A DNA stretch of 64,000 bases, from NCBI GenBank assembly GCA_002698985.1, contig PAAY01000089.1, forward strand, positions 1-64,000. Reading direction: 5' to 3'. Under the pieces are notes generated by a model. That model was not told the origin of the DNA and did not search any database. It was given only the letters and a program-made list of their open reading frames with translations. This document shows, one piece after another, positions 56,462 through 64,000 of this stretch. Every line of letters starts with the position of its first letter. The first letter of the stretch is position 1. The DNA comes from Saprospirales bacterium (GTDB lineage: Bacteria > Bacteroidota > Bacteroidia > Chitinophagales > Saprospiraceae). Position numbers and translations under genes: made by a program.

Positions 56462-59400
56462 CTATCGGGTTTTCACCAATTTCCCGCTCACAGCATCATC
56501 GCTCGTAATCAGTTGATAAATGTAGGTCCCGGCAACCGAGAGCTCAGATGATCCGACCGAAAACTGGCCATATCCCTTGTAAGCCATCCGGCTTTGTTCA
56601 TAAACCAGATTGCCAGCTGTGTTGAATATCCTCAGTATCACCTCCTGATCGGCAGGATTGAAAAAGCCTATCGTGGTTTCCGTTGTAAATGGGTTGGGCG
56701 CCACAACTGCAGAAAGCGCACTTTCAATACCTTGCCCTTCGGCAAATTCCAGTTCCACGTCCAGCAGGTCACCACTTTCAAAATAGGCTTCCGCAACGGT
56801 GTAATCAGAACTGATAGCCAGTACCTCTTCAAGCGGTTTTGAAGACAAGGGTCTCACTACCAAGGTGAAGAGGGTCTCATCGGAAGGCAGGTATTGAGGT
56901 CTGGAGTCATTCCACGAAGCAGTGACAACGCCCTGGTTGATGAGGCTGAAACCAAAATTGGCCTGCGTAAGATTGGGCAGAGCACCCGGCTCTATGTCCA
57001 CAATTTCCATTGCAGCCGGATCAAAGCGGAGGGTGAATTGGAATCCAATGATCTCCTCGAAATTATCTGAGGTAACCGGAATTCTCGTCAAATCATCCGG
57101 GTGCAGCTGTTGGTTGGTGGTTCTCAACACCAGGGTTTCACTTGTTCGCTCATCCACTGGGTTCCAAAACTCGTTGGGAGCTGCTGAACCGTTTACATCC
57201 CCAATTTTTATGGCAAGGAAATTCACGCTGTCCATGTTGCCATTCAAGTCGTTGATGTTGTACACCTCCGGAAATTCTTCCGTCCATGGATTTGATGGAT
57301 CAGGAAACTGATAGGCTGCATCCACGAAGCGCCAGCTTTTGTTGAATGGGAAAGTATCCACCTCGTGCAGAATCGCCTTTTGGATGGCCACCATATCGGC
57401 GGTGGTAACCGATGCACTGTTGTTGGCATCCGCAGCGATGATCTTGTATGGCGAATCCAGCATCTGCTCATTCAACACGTGTTTGCGGATCAGCACCAGG
57501 TCAAAGGTGGTCACTCCGTTCACAACGTTGGTGTCTTTAGCAGGCGTAACGGTATAGTCGAATCCCACCATCAGTGAATCAAACACAAAATTTCCATCGG
57601 GACCGGTCATCACCATGTCGTTGATTGAATCGTTCACCGTCACCATTACATCCTGCACACTGTAGCCTTCTTCGTTAACGACGGCACCACCTACACTGGC
57701 CACCAGCGGACCTGAGCAGGCCCCCATGTTGTCTTGCAGAATGAGGAAAGTTTCGCAGTAGTCCTGATTTCCGGCCTCATCCGTCACCCACATTTGAACG
57801 GGGATCTGTCCGATGTCGTCGCAAGTCAGAACCATGCTGGTGCTGTCCGTATCGGGTGAGAAAGAATACTGGAGGGTGTTCGAACAATTGTCGAAGCTGG
57901 CCACGTCGAAATCACTGGCCCACACTTCCACCATCGGTGGTTGGGAATTCATGATTTCGATGGTCAGGCCATTCTTGCAATAGGGCGTCGGTTTTTTGTC
58001 ATCAACCACGGTGATGTCAATGACACAGGAACTGCTGTTGCCACAGCCGTCCGAGACAATGTAGGTAGCACCATAGCTGCCCGGTGCCACATTGGTGAAC
58101 GGACCTGAACCGAATCCAAGATTGGTCAGCACTTCCACGGTAATGTCGTCGCTGCAATCCTGCACATCGGAAACAGTTGGGAGCACCACCGTTGCCACAC
58201 AATTGGTATCGACGCTGACCTGCACATCGTCCGGGCAGGTAAAGGTCGGTGGATTATCATCTGTCACAGTGATAATCTGGGTCGCCTGCCAAATGCCGGT
58301 GTTGCCACCTGGCTGGTAGGTACACCAGTTGATTACCTTCCAGGTTCTCACAATTTTGAAACAGGCCGGTGGAGCCACGGTGAATACCTGATCAGAAAAG
58401 TTCACGGCCATCAGCTCACAGTCGGAGCTGATTACCGGTCCATTGTATGGTGCCGGCAAACTGTCCGGATGCAACTGATCCGGCGATGTGCAGGAGGTCA
58501 GCGCATAGTTCGGCGGGAACTCGATTACCGGTGCCGTAAAGTCATCCAGGGTGATGGTATGGGTGCAGGAGTTGGTATTGCCATTCGGGTCATTGGCCGT
58601 CCATGTGCGGGTCACAGTTCCGATGTTACACAGGTTCAGGTCAACGTTTTGGGTGAAATACAGGGTGTCAATACCACAGGCTTCCGTTACCACGGGCTCA
58701 CCTGTCAGCCCCAGATCGTTGTAATCATCGGTGCAGGCAATGGTAACATCAGCCGGGCATTGCAGAATGGGCGGCGTACTATCGTCAACATGGACCACCA
58801 CCATGCAGGAATTTGAGTTTCCGTTGTAATCAGTCACTTTCATTTCCACCTGCACATCATCCCCCACATCGGCACAGCAGAACTTGACCGTTGGTCCGAA
58901 GACAGGCTGTGTACCACAGGCAGCCGTCATCCTTCTGGCTTCAAATGTGACCACAGAGGAGCAGTTATCATAAGAGCCGTCGTCAAAAGTCTGTGCGAAT
59001 ACCTGGGCCACACCGTTGTTGTTGAGGGTCACCACCGTGTATGCGTCGCAAACCACGGTTGGAGGCGAAGCGTCCACTACGGTAACGGCAGTCTGGCAGG
59101 AGGTGCTGTTACCGCAATCGTCGGTCACGTTGAAAGTGATGGTGTGGTTGCCCGTCGGAACATTGGTGAGCAGGCCGCCATTGCCATAAACCACTCCCAC
59201 AGGCGTGTTCATGCTAACCGTGAAGGTGCTGGAGCAGTTATCGCTGATGTTTGCCGAAGGAAGAATAAAAGTAGCCGTACAGGTCTGAGAGCTGTTGGTT
59301 CCCACTTCCATGGCCGGCGGACACTGTGCCGTTGGCGCTTTGCTGTCCATGACGGCAATGATCTGCATGTCGCTGCTGATCTGCCCCGTACACCAGGAAA

Positions 59401-60271
59401 CCACCACCCAGTTCCTCAAAATCTTGAAGCTGTTTTCGCACAACTGAATGGTTTGATCAGAATGCGTCACTGCCATGCTGCAGTACCCTCCCCCATTGCC
59501 GGGAATGGGCTGTCCGTTGATGGAAGGCTGGCCGGTATTTGATGGATCAGTGTTCGGGTTTTCGCAGTCCAGGGCCGGTTCTTCGATGTTGTCGTAATTC
59601 GGCGGGAATACCACATCAGCTATTTGCGGAAGAGCAATGTTGATGAGCTGGCTGCACTGGCTCCAGTTGCCATAAACATCAAATGCCGTCCAGGTGCGGG
59701 TCAGCGTTGCGGCATAAGGGCCGGCACATCCGAAGCCCTGGGTTGAGTTGGAATAGGTGAGTGAAAAATTGGAACAGTCGGTTGCAATGGCATAACCGGT
59801 ACTGACCGGAGTAGTGTCAGCGGTACAAGTTACCGTCAGATCCGCAGGGCAATCGAGTTGCGGAGCGAGCTGATCTTCTACCACGATGGTTCCCCAACAA
59901 GAGTTGCCGGAGGCGATGTGAGTGACCGTGGCCATCAGCGTTTGACCTATATTGGCAGAAGTGACCACCGGGCTGGTGGGTATGGGAGCGCCCTGGTAGG
60001 ACACCACCACTGAAAATGCTCCGGGGCCGTTCGGATTGCAAGTGCTGTAAGTTCCTTCCAACACCATGTCGTAAGTTATCTCGGCTTCGCAAACAGCCGG
60101 CAGAGAGACATTGACCAGGTTGTTGCAAGCCATGGTGCAACCGGATTGCGACCTGGCAACTGTTGCTGTGATTGCAAGAACGAGTACCAAAAGCGCTTTG
60201 AGTGCTCGGTTCAGAGAGGTTTCCAACTGCCACTGACAGCCGGGCAAAGCTTGGGTAATCGGTTTTTTCAT
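56462..60271 (-). CDS. giant T9SS surface protein with HYR-type repeats, dockerin-like and cohesin-like domains
   Basis: A 1269-residue exported protein. A signal peptide covers about residues 20-42 (ALKALLVLVLAITATVARSQ). Residues about 130-860 are HYR/immunoglobulin-like repeats, with recurring D-x-x-P-P-x-x-x-C-P and D-x-C motifs and many paired Cys. About 864-918 is a carboxypeptidase-regulatory-like fold. About 919-1043 is dockerin-like, with a calcium loop AADANNSASVTTAD and GDVNGSA. About 1044-1182 is cohesin-like (GFQFTLRFDPAAMEI, then VVTASWND). Residues 1183-1269 are a T9SS type A sorting domain (APNPFTTETTIGF ... GTYIYQL). The protein is expected on the outer surface. A paralogue lies directly upstream. 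Confidence 0.85.
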   Translation of the reverse strand: MKKPITQALPGCQWQLETSLNRALKALLVLVLAITATVARSQSGCTMACNNLVNVSLPAVCEAEITYDMVLEGTYSTCNPNGPGAFSVVVSYQGAPIPTSPVVTSANIGQTLMATVTHIASGNSCWGTIVVEDQLAPQLDCPADLTVTCTADTTPVSTGYAIATDCSNFSLTYSNSTQGFGCAGPYAATLTRTWTAFDVYGNWSQCSQLINIALPQIADVVFPPNYDNIEEPALDCENPNTDPSNTGQPSINGQPIPGNGGGYCSMAVTHSDQTIQLCENSFKILRNWVVVSWCTGQISSDMQIIAVMDSKAPTAQCPPAMEVGTNSSQTCTATFILPSANISDNCSSTFTVSMNTPVGVVYGNGGLLTNVPTGNHTITFNVTDDCGNSTSCQTAVTVVDASPPTVVCDAYTVVTLNNNGVAQVFAQTFDDGSYDNCSSVVTFEARRMTAACGTQPVFGPTVKFCCADVGDDVQVEMKVTDYNGNSNSCMVVVHVDDSTPPILQCPADVTIACTDDYNDLGLTGEPVVTEACGIDTLYFTQNVDLNLCNIGTVTRTWTANDPNGNTNSCTHTITLDDFTAPVIEFPPNYALTSCTSPDQLHPDSLPAPYNGPVISSDCELMAVNFSDQVFTVAPPACFKIVRTWKVINWCTYQPGGNTGIWQATQIITVTDDNPPTFTCPDDVQVSVDTNCVATVVLPTVSDVQDCSDDITVEVLTNLGFGSGPFTNVAPGSYGATYIVSDGCGNSSSCVIDITVVDDKKPTPYCKNGLTIEIMNSQPPMVEVWASDFDVASFDNCSNTLQYSFSPDTDSTSMVLTCDDIGQIPVQMWVTDEAGNQDYCETFLILQDNMGACSGPLVASVGGAVVNEEGYSVQDVMVTVNDSINDMVMTGPDGNFVFDSLMVGFDYTVTPAKDTNVVNGVTTFDLVLIRKHVLNEQMLDSPYKIIAADANNSASVTTADMVAIQKAILHEVDTFPFNKSWRFVDAAYQFPDPSNPWTEEFPEVYNINDLNGNMDSVNFLAIKIGDVNGSAAPNEFWNPVDERTSETLVLRTTNQQLHPDDLTRIPVTSDNFEEIIGFQFTLRFDPAAMEIVDIEPGALPNLTQANFGFSLINQGVVTASWNDSRPQYLPSDETLFTLVVRPLSSKPLEEVLAISSDYTVAEAYFESGDLLDVELEFAEGQGIESALSAVVAPNPFTTETTIGFFNPADQEVILRIFNTAGNLVYEQSRMAYKGYGQFSVGSSELSVAGTYIYQLITSDDAVSGKLVKTR

Positions 60272-60655
60272 AGGACTATGATTTGTTAAAGAATTGAGTC
60301 GTCAAAAAAATGAGTGTGTGTGTAAGTTTCGTCGCAGTCCGTTCATTCAGGGCCATAACAATACGATCCCTGCCGGCGAAAAACCGGAAGCGAAGGGGCA
60401 GCCTTTTTCCAATGTTGTAGTAGGGAGATGTCGAAACCTGCCGTTGACAGGATGTATACCACTAACAAATAGTGGTCAAAAACAAGTTGATGTCAGATCA
60501 AAGTCAACTGGATCTGAGCAGAGCGGGTTTCAGCCTTAAAATTTTTGAGAAAATGAGCTGAAGAATCAGCCCGGGAAGGGAACGAGTGTAAATCGGTCTG
60601 TGGTTGTTCATGGTTACGTTCATTAGGATCAAAAATCGGTTTGGATAATTACTGG
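60272..60655 (-). other. long 5' leader of the giant protein gene
   Basis: About 375 bases lie between the promoter and the start codon, with no credible gene on either strand. It holds interleaved inverted repeats: AGTTGA (60485-60490) with TCAACT (60504-60509), and CAGATC (60494-60499) with GATCTG (60511-60516). The two stems cannot form together unless as a pseudoknot. The leader may control expression of the surface protein. Confidence 0.4.
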
Positions 60656-60687
60656 CAAAAGTAGTCTGTCATATTCTAAAAAGCCAA
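60656..60687 (-). promoter_or_regulatory. promoter of the giant surface-protein gene
   Basis: On the minus strand TTG (complement of 60685-60687), 21 bases, then TACTTTTG (complement of 60656-60663), a full consensus match. The gene would thus use the housekeeping sigma factor rather than the neighbouring ECF sigma. Confidence 0.65.
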
Positions 60688-60802
60688 TATTTGGCAACTT
60701 TTTTTTAATATCAAAAATCTGATTAAGACCGCTTGATCGGGAAATGCAGGCGGTACAGTTGCCCGCATCCTGCCTGAACGTTGCGGCGACAGCCGTGAAG
60801 CC

Positions 60803-60833
60803 AAAAAGTCCCCTGCCAGTAAAGGCAGAGGAC
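60803..60833 (-). terminator. terminator of the second giant protein gene
   Basis: GTCCCCTGCC (60808-60817) and GGCAGAGGAC (60824-60833) form a ten-base stem with one mismatch. On the minus strand five T follow the stem. It lies about 45 bases past the stop of the second giant gene. Confidence 0.8.
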
Positions 60834-60877
60834 GTACTTACATCGGTTCAATTTATAAAAAGGTAGGTAATCGCATT

Positions 60878-63800
60878 TTAGTTCAGCAGAACCATCTTCT
60901 TGGTATCAGTGAAGCCGTTTGTTTCCAGCTTGTAGATCAGCACACCTGTGGTCGGCAATTCATCTTTCAGGATGCGCACCTCATGGTAGCCCTTTGAGTA
61001 ATCCTGCTCCATGGTCTTCAACACATTGCCGGCCAGGTCGTAGATGGTCAGTTTCACCCGTTCATCACTTGGCAGGTTGAAACCAATGCTTGTCACCTTC
61101 GTGAACGGGTTAGGCTGGTTCTGGAACAGTTCAAACTGCTGGTTCGAAGTAGCCTGGCCATTCTGGTTGAAAGCGAGGTTCAGGTTCAAAGGCACTTCAT
61201 CCTGATCGTAAGCCATGGAAGAAGTTATTCTGGATGTCAGTCGCAACATATCGCTCAGTTTACCTTCCTTCTTGGCTTTGAAACTAAGGCTGAAAAGGGT
61301 GCTTCCTTGCTCCAGTGAAGTTGGATAGAGCGAGAACCATCCTGCTGTAAGAATGCCGTCCTGAACACGGGTGGTACCGAAGTACTCCTCAACCGTTCCC
61401 GGAAGGGCACCCTTTTCGATGCCTTGCAATTCCAGATCGTCAGTTTCAAATTCAAGTGTAAACTGTAATGCGAGTAGGTCTGTGTAGTCAGCTATTGCCA
61501 CGGGAACCGTCACCGTTTCACCGGCGCTCACTTTCCTATCTTCCGTGAGCAGGGTCAGTTCACCGTAGGTATTTCTTTCGTCAACGTGGTTGCCGTTCAC
61601 ATCGGCAATGGCGCTTCCGTTGAGGTCCCCGATCTTGACGCCGATGAAATTAGCATCGTAAACATCCTGGCTGAGGCTGTTGATGTACAGCTGTTCCGGG
61701 AATGGCGGATTGAAAGGATTCGCCGGGTTCGGGAAGACGTATGATTTCGGAATGAACCTCCATGAGGTGTTGTTCGGAAATTCGTGGTAGATGTTGAGGA
61801 TCAGCTTGCGCAGTTCCACAATGTCAGCTGTGGTAACCGATCCGTTGTTGTTGATGTCGGCGGCAATCAGCTTGTATGGATCCGTGATCAGGCTGACGTT
61901 CAACACATGGCGGCCAATGATAACGAGGTCGTAAGTGGTCACACCGTTGTTGGTGTCATCGTTCTTCTCTGGCTTCACGGTATAAGCACCATTTGGCGTC
62001 AGGTCGAAGAATTCAAAATCACCCACATTACCGGTGTAGTTCATCAGGCCCATGTTGTCAAGGTGCACAGGCACCTGAGGCATTTTCTCTCCCATCATTG
62101 ATTCCACCTCTCCGGCAATCATTGCACTACCTGCCACCAGGGTGTCAGGCGGGCAAACAACCATGTTGTCCTGGATGATGATGGTGGTGATGCAGTAATC
62201 GCTGTTTCCAGCCTGGTCGGTCACCCACATTTCAACCTGGTGCATGCCTCTCTGCGAGCAATCAAACGTAAGTGATGGAGCAGGTGGCAAGGTATCACCC
62301 AACAAGCGTATGGTAAAACTCAAGGCAGAGGTATCCGTGCAGTTGTCCCAGCTCGCGTTGTTCAACTGCTCTGCATATACCGTAGTCATGATGTTGCCCA
62401 TCATGTCCTGCAGTTCGGCAGCAACACCGGAGTTGCAATAAGGTGTCGGGAGTTTCAGGTCTGTTACGGTGATCGTAACGGTAGTCGTTGTGCTGTTTCC
62501 GGAACCATCCGTGACCGTGAAAGTGACCGTGTGTACACCAGCGGGATAGTTGCCACTGGCATCCGCACCGTTGCTGAAAGCATAAGGTGAATCATTGGTG
62601 ATGGTGATGCCCTGGTTGCAATCTGTTGCAACTACTGGATCCAACACCACGCTGCCGAATGTACAGGTATTGTTCAGCCCTACAATGGTATCAGAAGGAG
62701 CAGAAACGATGGTCGGTGCCTCGGTGTCCATCAGGGCAATGACCTGCTGGTGTGTCCATACACCCACGCCTGGATTGGCGGGATTGTACTGGCACCAGTC
62801 CAAAACTGACCAGGTTCTCACGATCTTGAAAGCCGATGGATTTGCGAAGTAAAAAATCTGATCGGAGTAGTTGATGGCCAACATTTCGCACTGCGTGCTG
62901 CTCACCTGCGGATAGTTGTAGCCTGCCGGCAATGAATCCGGGTGGAAAGCACCAGGCACCGTACACAGGTTGAAGAAGTTGGTGTCGAGCGGCCAAACGA
63001 TGGTGCTGCCATCGTAAGGCGTCAGGTTTTGTACAGAAATCACCTGGGTACACTCAGCTGGATTACCACTGGAGTCTACGGCTGTCCAGGTTCTGGTGAT
63101 GGTACCGGTGCCACAAGTGCTGTTGATGCTGGACACCGTACCGGCTGTCAGCGTAACGTTGCAGTTGTCGATGACAACCGGCTCGCCAAACACACTGAGG
63201 TCAGAAAGGTCGGTTCCACAATCCACCACCGTATTGGCTGGGCAGGTCGTAAAGACAGGAGCCAATTTGTCCTGCAACACTACCGAATTCATACAGAAGT
63301 TTTCTGATGCAGGATTCACCGTTTCAAAAACCCGAAGACGGACCATGATAGTGTCAAAGAGATCATCACAAGTGAATGTCACCGTCGGTGAATAAGTGAC
63401 GCCTCCATCACGGCTCACTTCGAAATCTACCGGGCTGCAATTGTCCGTGCTGCCAGCATCAAAGGCATCAGCATCGAGGGTGATAACACCCGTTGGGTAA
63501 GGCAGGGCAAGAATTTTCAGGCCATCACAAACTGCAACCGGCGTTTCATTGTCTTCGACAACAACCACCGTCTGGCAAGTACTGGCATTGCCGCAGCTAT
63601 CCGTCACTGTAAAGGTTGAGACGTAGGTCCCCTTCGGCACATCATTCAATGAGACCGATGAACCGAAGCCCGGAGTCGTAACCGTAATTGAAGTACCGCT
63701 GCAATCATCCAAAACAGATGGCAGAGGCAGGGTAACATCGGTGGTGCAAACCAGCGTATCGGTTTCTACTGTAATGGTGTCCACACAATTGATGGTAGGC

Positions 63801-64000
63801 GGTGTAGTATCCAGAAAGACCACTTGCTGAGTATCCTGCCGGATGGCATTTTCACAGATGTCCCATACGGTCCATTGGCGCAGGATCAGCGGGTGCCCGC
63901 CGCATGCCTGGAGCGTGTCGATATCATCATAAGAAACGGTAAGCGTATTAAAGCCACCTACACTGATGGGAAAACCCGCCAGGGTAGGCACTCCCGTGAT
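60878..64000 (-). CDS. second giant T9SS surface protein, 5' end beyond the window
   Basis: At least 1040 codons; the reading frame stays open through the right edge (ITGVPTLAG), so the N-terminus and signal peptide are outside. The visible part has the same plan as its neighbour: HYR-type repeats (D-x-x-P-P-x-x-x-C, VTDSCGNASTCQTVVVVED), a regulatory-like fold (AGEVESMMGEKMPQVPVHLD), a dockerin-like module (AADINNNGSVTTADIVELRK, KIGDLNGSA), a cohesin-like domain (ETVTVPVAIADYTDLLALQ, then GILTAGWFSLYP) and a T9SS type A sorting domain (NQPNPFTKVTSIGF ... TGVLIYKLE). The calcium loop here, DINNNGSVTTAD, fits the consensus better than the neighbour's. It is probably a surface adhesin or matrix protein. 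Confidence 0.82.
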   Translation of the reverse strand: MTGVPTLAGFPISVGGFNTLTVSYDDIDTLQACGGHPLILRQWTVWDICENAIRQDTQQVVFLDTTPPTINCVDTITVETDTLVCTTDVTLPLPSVLDDCSGTSITVTTPGFGSSVSLNDVPKGTYVSTFTVTDSCGNASTCQTVVVVEDNETPVAVCDGLKILALPYPTGVITLDADAFDAGSTDNCSPVDFEVSRDGGVTYSPTVTFTCDDLFDTIMVRLRVFETVNPASENFCMNSVVLQDKLAPVFTTCPANTVVDCGTDLSDLSVFGEPVVIDNCNVTLTAGTVSSINSTCGTGTITRTWTAVDSSGNPAECTQVISVQNLTPYDGSTIVWPLDTNFFNLCTVPGAFHPDSLPAGYNYPQVSSTQCEMLAINYSDQIFYFANPSAFKIVRTWSVLDWCQYNPANPGVGVWTHQQVIALMDTEAPTIVSAPSDTIVGLNNTCTFGSVVLDPVVATDCNQGITITNDSPYAFSNGADASGNYPAGVHTVTFTVTDGSGNSTTTTVTITVTDLKLPTPYCNSGVAAELQDMMGNIMTTVYAEQLNNASWDNCTDTSALSFTIRLLGDTLPPAPSLTFDCSQRGMHQVEMWVTDQAGNSDYCITTIIIQDNMVVCPPDTLVAGSAMIAGEVESMMGEKMPQVPVHLDNMGLMNYTGNVGDFEFFDLTPNGAYTVKPEKNDDTNNGVTTYDLVIIGRHVLNVSLITDPYKLIAADINNNGSVTTADIVELRKLILNIYHEFPNNTSWRFIPKSYVFPNPANPFNPPFPEQLYINSLSQDVYDANFIGVKIGDLNGSAIADVNGNHVDERNTYGELTLLTEDRKVSAGETVTVPVAIADYTDLLALQFTLEFETDDLELQGIEKGALPGTVEEYFGTTRVQDGILTAGWFSLYPTSLEQGSTLFSLSFKAKKEGKLSDMLRLTSRITSSMAYDQDEVPLNLNLAFNQNGQATSNQQFELFQNQPNPFTKVTSIGFNLPSDERVKLTIYDLAGNVLKTMEQDYSKGYHEVRILKDELPTTGVLIYKLETNGFTDTKKMVLLN

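Noticed and set aside
60294-60539. An 81-codon plus-strand frame in the leader of the giant protein gene
   Set aside because: Low-complexity basic composition, no promoter, and it lies in the leader of a strongly supported gene on the other strand.
56462-64000. The long Cys-rich repeats as a recombination-driven tandem DNA repeat
   Set aside because: The repeats are similar as protein but diverged as DNA; no identical blocks are visible.

Overview
The window is a stretch of chromosome from a member of the Bacteroidota, most likely a Saprospiria/Lewinella-like marine or aquatic lineage. The signs are promoters of the Bacteroidota type (TTG or TTTG, about 20 bases, then TAnnTTTG), almost no Shine-Dalgarno sequences, a short 289-residue primary sigma factor, TapB- and PorSS-era envelope proteins, and two giant secreted proteins that end in type IX secretion (T9SS) type A sorting domains. 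Most of the window is housekeeping DNA. I see no insertion sequence, prophage, CRISPR array or clear horizontally acquired island.

Layout. 1-3.4 kb: a cyclase-family hydrolase, a two-pass membrane TPR-like protein, a NUDIX hydrolase and an orphan LytTR regulator whose phosphoacceptor Asp is Glu. 3.4-10.4 kb: rnhB, a cupin, a sodium:solute symporter, an S24/LexA-like regulator, a small protein, a proton antiporter with a TrkA-N domain, a PAP2-like membrane protein and an ABM-domain protein. 10.4-15.9 kb: primary sigma factor rpoD with a textbook promoter, a START-like protein, an AddB-like PD-(D/E)XK nuclease and a TapB protein. 15.9-23.4 kb: a long gene-free stretch holding a candidate 6S-like small RNA, then ribE, an outer-membrane barrel, rsmA, pdxA, a 59-codon gene behind gltX, gltX and a polysaccharide deacetylase.

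23.5-38.8 kb is the transcription/translation supercluster on the minus strand: xer recombinase, hpf, tRNA-Thr/Tyr/Gly/Thr, tuf, tRNA-Trp, secE, nusG, rplK, rplA, rplJ, rplL, rpoB, rpoC, closed by a strong terminator. Within it are two conspicuous non-coding hairpins (tuf/tRNA-Trp and rplL/rpoB). 39-45.3 kb: a polytopic patatin-like phospholipase, pth, a 5'-nucleotidase-like HAD protein, a GtrA protein and ligA. 45.3-50.1 kb: the leucine operon leuC-leuD-leuB-leuA. 50.3-54.7 kb: a large helical protein of unknown function, a small hypothetical gene and htpG.

54.8-64 kb (minus strand) is the most unusual part. An ECF sigma factor and a zinc-finger/TPR anti-sigma factor lie next to two paralogous giant surface proteins. 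Each giant has HYR-type repeats, a carboxypeptidase-regulatory-like fold, a dockerin-like Ca-binding module, a cohesin-like domain and a T9SS C-terminal sorting domain. Having dockerin-like and cohesin-like modules side by side in one chain, in two neighbouring genes, suggests possible self-association or cross-linking at the cell surface. The second giant runs off the right edge of the window, so its N-terminus is not seen.
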